From NCBI GenBank assembly GCA_028554795.2, contig CM068839.1, positions 90,740,182 to 90,804,181 on the forward strand: 64,000 nt of DNA. The letters run 5' to 3'. A program made the translations under genes and the position numbers. This document shows, in pieces, positions 1 through 8,514 of this stretch (position 1 is the stretch's first letter; every line of letters begins with the position of its first letter). Source of the DNA: Sinohyriopsis cumingii. Taxonomy: Eukaryota; Mollusca; Bivalvia; Unionida; Unionidae. Below the pieces are notes generated by a model, which was not told the DNA's origin, ran no database searches, and worked only from the letters and a program-made list of their open reading frames with translations.

Positions 1-1
1 A

Positions 2-187
2 GTATCTGTCCTATCAACAACAATCCACTTGGACCGGACATACATGAGCATGTCCGTCCTAAACATCATTGAAGACACAAGGGTGGATGATTCAACTGTG
101 GTCCACATCTTGAAGCGACGAGAACAGGTGAATCAATGCAGTGAACTGCGATTATTTATAGGTAGAGGAAGGATTCAAACGGATTGA
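2..187 (+). CDS. 3' end of an unrecognised reading frame, cut by the window start
   Basis: A frame is open from base 2 to a TGA at 185-187, about 61 codons, with no start in the window. I do not recognise the product; it has a charged middle and a basic end. It lies upstream of a clear promoter for the next gene, so it could be the C-terminus of another Polinton gene, or a chance open stretch. The left end of the outer Polinton is not in the window, which makes a Polinton gene possible but unproven. Confidence 0.25.
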   Translation, partial: VSVLSTTIHLDRTYMSMSVLNIIEDTRVDDSTVVHILKRREQVNQCSELRLFIGRGRIQTD

Positions 188-258
188 GTTCATTCACCAA
201 TCCTAACACGCGTTACAAAATTCAGTCAGCCCGCATCCAATCCGAAGAGAGCAGTTTG

Positions 259-280
259 TGACGTCACGTGGTCTATATAG
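259..280 (+). promoter_or_regulatory. CRE, E-box and TATA promoter of the Gln-rich gene
   Basis: TGACGTCA (259-266), an exact ATF/CREB palindrome, overlaps a CACGTG E-box (265-270). TATATAG follows at 274-280, 54 bp before the ATG at 328. The same TATA-to-ATG spacing recurs at several other genes of these elements. The CRE octamer also occurs near both termini of the nested element. Confidence 0.6.
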
Positions 281-327
281 ATTCGCTAGCGCCTGTGTGC
301 AGTCAATCTATGCGACAGTGAATCAAC

Positions 328-903
328 ATGACGGAAACTCAGAAAACGATCCAATGGGGTGCACCAGCAGGGGAGACCGCCCAAGGGAACCCGGACCTAC
401 TTTCAGAAGAGGTAAATTGGGATTTTGTGGATTTTCTTACCTCGCAAGAATTTGTTCCGGAACCTTCGTTACCTTCTTCATTACCGCAAGTGGAGAATTT
501 TAGACAGAGACAGAAAGAAGAATTGGAGAAATTTATACAACGACAAAAGGAAGCGGAACAAGCTTTTCTCCTACAGCAACAGCAGCAAGAAGAAGAGGTA
601 AGAAAAAAACAACAACAAGAAGAAGTAGCAGCAGCAGCAAAGAAACAAGAGGGTGAAAATCAAACGGTCACAGTACTGTTGGACATTTCAGCGGAGTTAA
701 GAAGTCTGAAACAAATGTATCAGACTTCTTTATTACGACCGAAGAGAATACGACCTTCCCGAGCTAAACACGTCAACCCTGTGACTAAGCCTACCGTACC
801 ACCCTTAGTGATTTCAACCCAATCATCATCATCAACATTACGCAGTCCAGAAGTAGGCCTTGGCCGTGGCAAAGGCTTAAGACAGTTAAAGTTGATTGCT
901 TAA
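328..903 (+). CDS. Gln/Glu-rich coiled-coil protein with a histone-type mRNA 3' end
   Basis: A 191-residue intact frame. The N-terminal 50 residues are acidic with an aromatic patch (NWDFVDFL, about 33-40), the kind of segment seen in activation domains. Residues about 60-110 are a Gln/Glu/Lys-rich helix, probably coiled coil. The C-terminal third is basic and Ser/Pro/Thr-rich and ends in a short GRGKG-containing stretch. The start at 328 is supported by the TATA box at 274-280. I do not recognise a family. It is one of the few intact genes of the outer element. Directly after the stop comes a canonical histone mRNA stem-loop, so its transcript may be processed like a replication-dependent histone mRNA. 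A regulatory or DNA-binding role is inference only. Confidence 0.65.
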   Translation: MTETQKTIQWGAPAGETAQGNPDLLSEEVNWDFVDFLTSQEFVPEPSLPSSLPQVENFRQRQKEELEKFIQRQKEAEQAFLLQQQQQEEEVRKKQQQEEVAAAAKKQEGENQTVTVLLDISAELRSLKQMYQTSLLRPKRIRPSRAKHVNPVTKPTVPPLVISTQSSSSTLRSPEVGLGRGKGLRQLKLIA

Positions 904-926
904 ACTCACCCCTACACCAAAGAAAA

Positions 927-967
927 GGCCCTTTTCAGGGCCACCCACATTTCTCGGAAAGAGATAG
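927..967 (+). promoter_or_regulatory. Histone-type 3' end: stem-loop plus purine-rich downstream element
   Basis: Bases 927-942 read GGCCCTTTTCAGGGCC, a 6-bp stem with a TTTC loop that fits the metazoan histone stem-loop consensus at every position. It is followed by the usual ACCCA (943-947) and preceded by an A-rich flank. A purine-rich GGAAAGAGATAG lies at 956-967, where the U7 snRNA-binding histone downstream element is expected. It starts 24 bp after the stop of the Gln-rich gene. Confidence 0.75.
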
Positions 968-1191
968 CCTTTCAATTTGCCAATAACTCAACAAAAAAAA
1001 AAACAACCCATTTTACCCCTATAGTACGTGTCTTTGTATCAGTACGTGAGTGTACGTTCTTATTTTAAAATCAAAACTCAAAGACACTTACCTTATATAA
1101 TTAATTTATTCTTTTATCCATTGTTACAATCCAATTCACAATTCACAGCAGAACACTTTAAAAAGTTCATTGACTTCTTCTGTCTCATTGT
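968..1191. other. Spacer between convergent genes
   Basis: A/T-rich sequence with an A10 run near 993 and no supported gene. It separates the histone-type 3' end from the 3' end of the zinc-knuckle gene on the opposite strand. Confidence 0.5.
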
Positions 1192-1676
1192 TTACTCTCT
1201 CTGTTTTTTAAATTTCTTCACCGTCTTTTCCTCTTCTTCCTCCTCACTTTCTTCCCTTCTTCTTTTCTTCTCCTGTTTCTTTTTCTTTGCCTCTTGTAAA
1301 TAGAATTGTCTTCTTTCTTCCTCTTCTTCCTCTGAAGAATCCCTCTCTTCCTCTGAAGAATCCCTCTCTTCTTCTAAAGAATCCCTCTTTTCTTCTGACT
1401 CCTGTTGTTTCTTTTTTGGGCAATCTGGAGACCAATGTCCTTTTTCTTGACAATAATAACAGGTATCTTGACTTTTGTCTTTTCTATCCGCTTTTTTTCT
1501 TTTTGACGGTCTGGACACTCTGAAGACCAATGCCCTTTCTTCTGGCAGATATAGCAAGTATCTTGACTTTTATCTCGAAAGGAAGGAGAGTAGTCCGTCG
1601 GCTGGTCTGAAGAGAATTTTCTAATGACCCCTCGCAAAGCTCTGATGAAACGTTCGATTTGGCTCGTCTCTTCCAT
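1192..1676 (-). pseudogene. Two-zinc-knuckle protein with Glu/Ser/Lys tail, frameshifted
   Basis: The minus strand encodes two CCHC zinc knuckles of the CxxCxxxGHWxxxC type (CYICQKKGHWSSEC and CYYCQEKGHWSPDC), then a tail made of Ser-Glu-Glu and Lys/Arg repeats. The knuckles lie in different frames; the shift falls at an A-run near 1490-1500, so one base has been gained or lost. I take the ATG at 1674-1676 as the start, because upstream codons lie too close to the minus-strand TATA box (about 1731-1737) to be transcribed. Zinc knuckles of this type bind single-stranded nucleic acid in retroviral Gag and in cellular RNA-binding proteins. A role in genome binding is inference. If the homopolymer length is a sequencing error, the gene may be intact. 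Confidence 0.6.
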
Positions 1677-1730
1677 CGTTGTGCTCGGTTTGAGAGTGAA
1701 ATGAATAGTGAAAGGGCAAGACACACACCC

Positions 1731-1763
1731 TTTTATATGCGCTGGTCTGCCATGACTATAAAT
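1731..1763. promoter_or_regulatory. Divergent promoter of zinc-knuckle gene and DNA polymerase
   Basis: Two TATA boxes lie about 20 bp apart in opposite directions: CATATAAAAGG on the minus strand (about 1730-1739), 55 bp before the zinc-knuckle ATG, and TATAAAT on the plus strand (1757-1763), 48-54 bp before the polymerase ATG at 1811. Confidence 0.55.
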
Positions 1764-1810
1764 TAGTCTATGGTGTTTAAACTTGAGTCATTTGACGTTT
1801 TGCTATCAAG

Positions 1811-4800
1811 ATGAAACGATCCTATTCATTCGAGAAGAAAGAAGAAGAAAGTAAGAGGCAGAAACGTGATCTATCGCCTCGTACCAGGGCTGAAATCTTG
1901 GCACAAATTCATGCCAGTGATTTTGAAGAGGACATGAGTGAACCAGAATCCGAACCCTCTAAACCAAGTTCGTCACCCTTAGTCAACCCTGAAAAATACT
2001 ATTCCATTCGAGAGACGGAAAAGCGCTCCTCTAGAAAATTTAGAACCACGGCTTACAAATACACGGTGAAGTTTAAAGATTTCAAGGCTGAAGTGCCGTT
2101 AGAGAAAGCAGAAGTATTCATCACTGGGGTGTGGGATTCTTTGCTCACCGCACTCAAGCGACAATGTCAACCCAAAGAAGACGATCGCTTGAGACTTTCC
2201 ATACAACATGACGGTTTGAAATCCCCTGTCTGGATCGAGTTTAGCACCCCTGCAGAATTGACCGCTTCCAAAGTCATGGACAAGATTCAACACGTGCAAC
2301 AATCTAATGACCAGCTTCACATCACCGATGGAAAACCCACATTGGACATGACCCACGTCTCTCCTCCTCAAGGGACCGGACGCAAAAAGATGTTATTGGT
2401 GAACGAGCTTCGCAGCATTAAGCGTAGCCTCGTCCAAATTCACAACCGTCAAGAACAGATGTGTTTAGCTCGAGCCATCGTGGTGCGACGAACCTATGCC
2501 AACAAGAACGACACGACAGAATGGAAAAGAGCCTGGAAAACTATTCGACAATCGGACCGAGCCAAACAACGAAACGAAGCAGAACTCCTGTTGCAACAAA
2601 CTGACCTATCCAAAGACACATCCTGTGGCATTCCTGAGATGCAAAAATTGCAAGATGCCCTAGCTCCACGATACACCTTGAAAGTGCACTCTCAAGAAGT
2701 GCGCGGACCTCTGTTGTTTCGAGGCCAAGACTTCAAGGACGGAAAATACATTCATGTCTATTCTCACGATGACCATTTCGATACCCTTACCAGTATCACC
2801 GGATTCCTGGGATACGGTTATTACTGTGAGAAATGTGACCATGGTTATAATAATCGAGAGCAACACAAACATTGCGGATCGAAATGCTCAGGATGTTTGG
2901 TCTCTCCACCCTGTCTGAGCGAAGGACCAGTGCCTTGTTCAACTTGTCTGCGCACGTTTGTCAGCCCTACCTGTTACCAGCAACATCTGAAGACGCAAGG
3001 TTCACAGCAGAAATGTGCTTGTCAACTGCTGAGATTGTGCTCTACGTGTAGACAAGGCATACGTACCAATAGTACCAAGGCACACGTATGTTCAGGAAAA
3101 AGAATGTCACATTTGTCATCACATCGTGGACTTGAAACACCAATGCTACGTGCAAAAATACCAACCTCCACCAGAGAAAGAGGACGGTCACAAGAAGAAA
3201 GGCAATTTCATCTTTTTCGATTTCGAATGCATGCAAGAGACCGGCATTCACATTCCTAATTTCTGCGTGGCTCATCGAGCGTGCGAAAAGTGCATTCAAG
3301 AACCTATCTTCAGTCATTGCCCTCACTGCAGCAAGATTCCTGGAGGGCGTGAAAAAATCTTTCGGGGACCGAACACGTTAGCCGATTTTGCCCAATGGGT
3401 CTTAGACCCCATCGACAAGACGTGGAGCCAAGAAGACATCGAACGTTACGGAGATTGTCATCGTCATGCCACGGTGATGGCTCACAATTTCTCCGGATAC
3501 GATGGACAGTTTCTTCTCAGATACTATACGGAACATGGCACCGAGCGTCCTAAAGTGACTTTGAACGGAGCCAAAATCATTTTCATGCAAGTGGGACAAG
3601 TACAGTTTAAAGATTCGATGAGTTACTTTGCCATGCCTTTGAGTCGAATGCTTAAAACAAACGTTTGGAATGACAGAAATGGCTAAAGGGTACTTTCCTC
3701 ACTTTTTCAATATGGAAGCCAATCAACATGCCGTTCTACCCCATTTACCTGAGGCTCACTATTACGACCCCGACAACATGCGTACCGAACAACGAGAAGC
3801 TTTCTACGCTTGGTACCAAGCTCACGCCTCGGACCCTTTCGACTTTCAGGAAGAAATGCTAAAGTATTGTCGTTCCGACGTGGACATTTTATGGCGTTGC
3901 TGTGGAAAATTTCGAGAACTGTTCATGGAACACGGAGGGGTCGATCCTTTGAAAGAAGCTTGCACCATTGCCAAAGCGTGTTCCTTGGTGTATCGACAAC
4001 GATTCATGCCTGAAAACACCGTAGCTGTCATCTGCCCTCAAACGACCAACTATGTCAAACGTCAATACTCGGTCAAAGCCCTACGTTGGTTACATTACTT
4101 GTGCGACAAGGAAGACAAGTGGATTCAGCATGCCCGCAACGGAGGGGGTGAAAAGACCATCGGAACATATTCGGTCGATGGCTGGGACTTAGAAAACCCC
4201 AAGATCGTGTACGAGTTTAACGGTTGCTTATTTCACGGATGTCCCGTCTGTTACCCTGGCCGTGGCACTAAAAATCAGTTTTTACAACGAACCATGGAAG
4301 ACTTGTACCAGGACACTTGTCAGCGACGCCTAAAGTTATAACAGCAAGGATACCAAGTGGTGGAAATGTGGGAACACGAATACGATCACCGTATGAAAAC
4401 CGATCCCGAGTTTAAACGCCTCGTGGAAAGTTACCAGTTCATGGACCCACTGAACCCGACGGATAGTTTGTACGGAGGAAGGACCAATGCCACCTGTTTG
4501 CTGTACCAAGTTTACGAAGAGAAAGGAGAAGAAATGAAATACTTGGACGTGTGTTCGCTGTATCCCTACGTGTGCAAATATTGTCGCTTTCCTGTAGGGC
4601 ACCCGCAATTGTTCACGGAACACATCGACCTGAAAAACATTCGACAATACGAAGGTCTGATCAAGTGTAAAGTTTTGCCTCCCACGGACTTGTACCATCC
4701 CGTGTTACCTCACCATTGCCAAGGCAAACTGATGTTTCCATTGTGCCGTACTTGTGCCGAAACGTGCAACCAAGACCACCCTTGTCAGCACACCCAGGAA

Positions 4801-5855
4801 GAACGGGCCTTGACGGGAACCTGGATCAGCGTAGAATTGTTCAAAACTCTGGACATGGGATACCAATTTGCCACTTTCCCAAGACACAACAATACCACAA
4901 CGGTGATCCCAGTCAGAAAGGCATTTTCGCCGACTACGTGGATGCCTTTTTGAAACTGAAGCAAGAAGCCAACGGCTATCCGTCCTGGTGTCACACTCCC
5001 GAAGACCAAATACAATTCAAAGAGAAATACTATGAACAAGAAGGCATCACTTTAGACCACATCGAGAAAAACGAAGGCAGGCGATTGTTTGCCAAAGTGA
5101 TGTTAAATTGCTTGTGGGGTAAAATGGCACAACGACCGTGTTTACCCAAGACGGAATATTTGACAGAACCTTCCCGCTACTTTCAGATGATTCACGACAG
5201 AACCAAATACATGAAACATGTGGACGTCGTTCGCGAGGATTTGATCTTGGTCAATTGCAAAGAAGATCTGGACTTTGTACAAGACGACCCTTTTGGAAAT
5301 GTCATCATTGCGGCTTACGTGACAGCTCATGCTCGCTTAAAATTGTACGAAGCTTTAGAACTGTTAGGGGAACGCGTCCTGTACTTTGACACGGACAGTT
5401 GCATTTACATCCATCACCCGAGTCAACAGCACCCTGACATCGAAGGAGACCGTTTAGCAGCCTGGACAGACGAGCATCCCGACGACAAGATTCTAAGTTT
5501 CGTCAGTGGCGGTCCCAAAAAGTACGGCTACGAATACCGGGACAAACAAGGAGAAGTGCACACGACGTGCAAAGTGAAAGGACTGACTCTGAATTATCGT
5601 ACCAGTCGTGTGGTCAACTTTGGGGTATTGAAAGAAGCCTTGCAATCGGGAGAGGATGCAAACTTTAAAGTGACCACCTATCAACCGAACAAAATTGTAC
5701 GTTTACCCACTCACCACATCGTCAGTCGGCCCTTGGAAAAAGTCTATCAAATCGTGTACCAGAAGCGAGTTCGACTTCCCAATCATTTCACCTTACCGTA
5801 TGGACAAGTTGGTATTGGTCTGTATATAAAAAGGAACCCTAGGCAAGATCGATAG
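1811..5855 (+). pseudogene. polB: Protein-primed family B DNA polymerase of the outer Polinton, broken
   Basis: This is the element's replicative polymerase (DNA_pol_B_2 type, with 3'-5' exonuclease). In order it has a charged N-terminal domain, a Cys/His-rich zinc region (about 2820-3110), Exo I with DFE (3219-3227), Exo II HNFSGYD (about 3483-3503), Exo III YCRSDVD (from 3865), motif A DVCSLYP (about 4546-4566), motif B KVMLNCLWG (about 5095-5121) and motif C YFDTDS (5382-5399). It has four breaks: a frameshift near 3110-3125, a 4-bp insertion near 3655 and a 19-bp deletion near 4868 (both judged against the nested copy), and an in-frame TAA at 4339-4341. All catalytic motifs survive, so inactivation looks recent. 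The last codons contain the promoter of the BIR gene. Confidence 0.93.
5823..5834 (+). promoter_or_regulatory. TATA box of BIR gene inside the polymerase 3' end
   Basis: TATATAAAAAGG lies 54-65 bp before the BIR ATG and inside the last codons of polB. Confidence 0.6.
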
Positions 5856-5887
5856 TTCATTGTGACTACCAAGACCGAGCGAACAAG

Positions 5888-6526
5888 ATGAATACTTTCA
5901 GAGAAACACATAACAAGTTGTTTAGAAAGGCACAATTCAAGTGTGGGACTTCTGAAGTGGAATGTGATTATGAGCCTTGCGATGGGTACGATGCTGTACG
6001 TTGTGACCTTAGCGATGCCGTAAAGCATCATGGGAACTTTAGTGTCACTACCCCTATTATGGAAAGTGATGCTGTGCGTGTCAAACCTGAGGGATGCGAA
6101 AGTGATGGCGCTCGTCCTCTTGGACATTTTACTGGGTTTCGTTTTAAAGGGGAATGTTCACCTTCACGTCTACCCCCCTACGGATGTCATCCAGCCCTGA
6201 GCAAACTCCTGTTCATGTCACCCAACCCTCATCGAAACGAACCCGTGAAAGACGAATATTCGTTTCCTGTGCGTTTGTCGGAATACTGCGACTTTGAAAA
6301 TCGTCTTCAATCGTTCAAAGGAAAATGGCCTAAGTATCTGGGAGGACCGACCCCCGAAGAATTAGCCAGAGCCGGATTTTTCTACTTGGGCGAAGGAGAT
6401 AAAGTCAAGTGCTTCAGTTGCGGTGTGTCACTTCACCACTGGGAACCGCAAGATTCGGCCTACGTAGATCATGCTCGATGGTCACCGAATTGTCATTACT
6501 TACCCTTAGTGGGACCGAGACATTGA
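5888..6526 (+). CDS. Single-BIR inhibitor-of-apoptosis-like protein
   Basis: A 212-residue intact frame. Residues about 135-205 form a BIR domain, the zinc fold of IAP proteins: an early Arg/Phe region, WP, then GFFYLGEGDKVKCFSC, then DHARWSPNC, giving the C-x2-C...H-x6-C zinc ligands. There is no RING or CARD, and the first 130 residues (Cys/Asp-rich) match nothing I know. BIR proteins bind caspases or IAP antagonists; many large DNA viruses of insects encode them to delay host cell death. Such a role here is inference. The start at 5888 fits the TATA box at 5823. Three F-box-like genes follow directly. No stop or frameshift is seen, unlike the neighbouring polymerase. Confidence 0.85.
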   Translation: MNTFRETHNKLFRKAQFKCGTSEVECDYEPCDGYDAVRCDLSDAVKHHGNFSVTTPIMESDAVRVKPEGCESDGARPLGHFTGFRFKGECSPSRLPPYGCHPALSKLLFMSPNPHRNEPVKDEYSFPVRLSEYCDFENRLQSFKGKWPKYLGGPTPEELARAGFFYLGEGDKVKCFSCGVSLHHWEPQDSAYVDHARWSPNCHYLPLVGPRH

Positions 6527-6548
6527 AGTAACTTACCATCATCTGTTC

Positions 6549-7004
6549 ATGAATACTTTACACGAGAACATTCGTGCTTTGCCTGTGGAGTTGAGAGAAC
6601 GCATTTACCGAGAGCTGGTCAAAATACAAGTGAAACGTAAAGAACAATTGCATCCGTTACGTCACCGGTGTTTGAACCACTGGTACCTGAATGCTATACA
6701 AGGACTGTTTCAGTTGAAAGTGTTCCATTGGACAGACATTGATCAACGATCCCCTAGTTTTAAAAAGGATTGGTTTGCTCTGAATGATTCTATCTTCTAC
6801 ATTGTAAACTTACTGCATCGAATTCCAGAGGAAGAGTTAACGAATTACCAACATCTTGTTCACAATGTCAACTTAGTGAAAGAGGAAACTTCTGAACGAA
6901 TTGTAATGTGTAAATTAGTAACTAAACGATTTAAATTCGACACTGAAGTAAAACCATGTCTGTGCAAACAATACATTTCGTGTGTCAGACCAAAGAGGAT
7001 TTAG
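6549..7004 (+). CDS. F-box-like protein, copy 1 of 3
   Basis: A 151-residue frame starting 22 bp after the BIR stop. Residues 1-25 carry ENIRALPVELRERIYRELVK, matching the LPxELRxxIYxxL pattern of F-box-like motifs, which recruit SKP1 in ubiquitin ligases. The rest is basic and aromatic with no known domain. The N-terminal half is repeated in the next two genes, so this is a local tandem duplication. No TATA box is obvious upstream, so it may share the BIR transcript. The F-box assignment rests on the motif only. Confidence 0.5.
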   Translation: MNTLHENIRALPVELRERIYRELVKIQVKRKEQLHPLRHRCLNHWYLNAIQGLFQLKVFHWTDIDQRSPSFKKDWFALNDSIFYIVNLLHRIPEEELTNYQHLVHNVNLVKEETSERIVMCKLVTKRFKFDTEVKPCLCKQYISCVRPKRI

Positions 7005-7016
7005 TATGACCTATTC

Positions 7017-7289
7017 ATGGATACTTTGCTAGAGAACATTCGTGCTTTGCCTGTGGAGTTGAGAGAACGCATTTACCGAGAACTGATCAAAATACAAGTG
7101 AAATGCAAACGCAAAGTTATTCAACCGTTTTTAAATTATGCTTTGTTCCAAAGTACAAGAAGACTGATTATGAGTGGATATTACATTAGGCACAAAGTTA
7201 AACGAGGCTATTGGCCACCACCCAACGATTCCAAAAACAGTGTATATACTTATGGATACTTTACAAGAGAACATTTTGGGCTTGCCTGA
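7017..7289 (+). CDS. F-box-like protein, copy 2 of 3, short
   Basis: A 90-residue frame. The first 30 residues are almost the same as in copy 1 (LPVELRERIYREL), then the sequence diverges and becomes basic and Tyr-rich. It runs into the start of copy 3 in another frame and probably lost its own C-terminal half. It is either a decayed copy or a minimal motif-only protein. Confidence 0.4.
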   Translation: MDTLLENIRALPVELRERIYRELIKIQVKCKRKVIQPFLNYALFQSTRRLIMSGYYIRHKVKRGYWPPPNDSKNSVYTYGYFTREHFGLA

Positions 7290-7617
7290 CGAGTTGAGAG
7301 AAAGGATTTACCGAGAGCTGGTGAAAATACAAGTCAAACGTAAAGAACAATTGCATCCGTTACGTCACCAGATCTTTAACCACTGGTACCTGAATGGTAT
7401 AAGAGGACTGATTCGTCAGAAATTCTTTCAGTGGTTAGACCTTGTTGAACACTTTCAGTTTGTGAATGATGAACTAGACGTTCGTAATTTTGGTTACTTC
7501 GAGATTCACCTACTGCAACGTATTGAGGAAGACGAGTTAAAGGATTGCCAACATTTGTTACATGGAATCTGCTTAGCGGAAGACGAGACATCTAGACGTT
7601 TCGGTTACAGTATTTAA
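7252..7617 (+). CDS. F-box-like protein, copy 3 of 3
   Basis: I choose the ATG at 7252 because the first residues from there (MDTLQENILGLPDELRERIY) align with the starts of copies 1 and 2. The frame is open further upstream to 7174, but that part has no counterpart. About 121 residues; the central part (KRKEQLHPLRH, then NHWYLN) matches copy 1 closely. Function unknown; a substrate adaptor role for host ubiquitin ligases is inference. Confidence 0.5.
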   Translation: MDTLQENILGLPDELRERIYRELVKIQVKRKEQLHPLRHQIFNHWYLNGIRGLIRQKFFQWLDLVEHFQFVNDELDVRNFGYFEIHLLQRIEEDELKDCQHLLHGICLAEDETSRRFGYSI

Positions 7618-7690
7618 CATTTAAATTCCCTACTGGAGAACGAATATGTCTAGTTAGAAATTACCTTTATTGCTTCCGAAACAAAGAGAC

Positions 7691-7698
7691 TATAAAAT
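7691..7698 (+). promoter_or_regulatory. TATA box before the tail-anchored protein gene
   Basis: TATAAAAT lies 22-29 bp before the ATG at 7720, closer than at the other genes, so the leader would be very short. Confidence 0.45.
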
Positions 7699-7719
7699 CA
7701 GGCTGCCAGGCCACGGATT

Positions 7720-8431
7720 ATGTCACATATTATTGAACAGATTCCGTGGAAGGAACTCAATGACCATATTCAAACCGTGGATCATTACCATCGATTATTA
7801 CAAGAACTGTATCCATTCAATTTGGGTCGACAAGTGGTGTGTGTCTTAGTGACTTGTTTTCTAGGATTTCGTTTACCAGCCGATTCTTTGTGGACTCTTT
7901 ACGAACAGTACTTACCATACCCCATTTCCTTAAATGGTCACGAAAAACTCCTTTTGCTCAAAGCCTTGCGTTTTCATCTGGGTACTTCTCGACCTCAACA
8001 GGAAAAAAAGATTCGTCAACTTTTAGCTACCCAAGACGTGTATGACGATGTGTGTGTAGCTTGTGACTTACATCTCCATTGGACAGATGTCCGTGCCTGG
8101 AAAGAATGGAATTTTGAGGCTTGGACCCAAGAAGTGGCCCAGTATGCACGAGAGTTATTCAAGGAAAAAAGTTACTTTTCAACCCGTGTTAGTGACGGTG
8201 CCAGAAGAACCCGTCACCCAGGACGGGACTGTCGTGGACAGGCCTGAAAGACCCTTTCGGGAGGACACTTGTGTGACCTTAGCCCCTACTATAGAACTGG
8301 TTAGAACATTACCCAAAACATGTTGTACAGACACTTGTGTTTATTCCACGTTAATGGTTATCATGTGCCTTTTATCCTTGTACTTAAGCCTATGGCTTTT
8401 ATGTATTTTTGTCTTTCGTATTCATGTTTGA
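7720..8431 (+). pseudogene. Unrecognised helical protein with C-terminal membrane anchor, frameshifted
   Basis: The first frame (7720-8247) encodes a mostly helical, Trp/Leu-rich domain of about 150 residues. A second, overlapping frame (to 8431) supplies a Pro/Glu/Thr linker, a Cys pair and a hydrophobic segment of about 25 residues at the very C-terminus. The switch falls at an A6 run near 8166-8172. Read as one gene, the product would be about 235 residues, cytosolic and tail-anchored. That layout, beside a BIR gene, recalls tail-anchored apoptosis regulators, but I see no diagnostic BH or CARD motif and do not claim the family. Alternatives are two separate overlapping genes, or a sequencing error in the A-run. 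An AATAAA signal follows at 8439. Confidence 0.45.
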
Positions 8432-8438
8432 AACATTC

Positions 8439-8468
8439 AATAAACGTGTTCTGAAAAAAGTATATAAA
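8439..8468 (+). promoter_or_regulatory. Poly(A) signal and TATA box between two genes
   Basis: AATAAA at 8439-8444 serves the tail-anchored gene. TATATAAA at 8461-8468 lies 47-54 bp before the ATPase ATG at 8515. Confidence 0.55.
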
Positions 8469-8514
8469 CTCTTGTCTTGTTTGTTTTCGTGTCACAAGTG
8501 ACATTCCTGACACT

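Noticed and set aside
258-503. Frame overlapping the promoter and start of the Gln-rich gene
   Set aside because: It begins at a GTG inside the CRE region and has no sensible product.
1028-1303. Plus-strand frame over the zinc-knuckle gene
   Set aside because: Ser/Phe/Leu runs are the antisense of the Glu/Lys tail; the minus strand has real motifs.
7720-8431. Firm call as a Bcl-2 or CARD protein
   Set aside because: Only the tail anchor and the neighbourhood point that way; no BH or CARD motif is clear.
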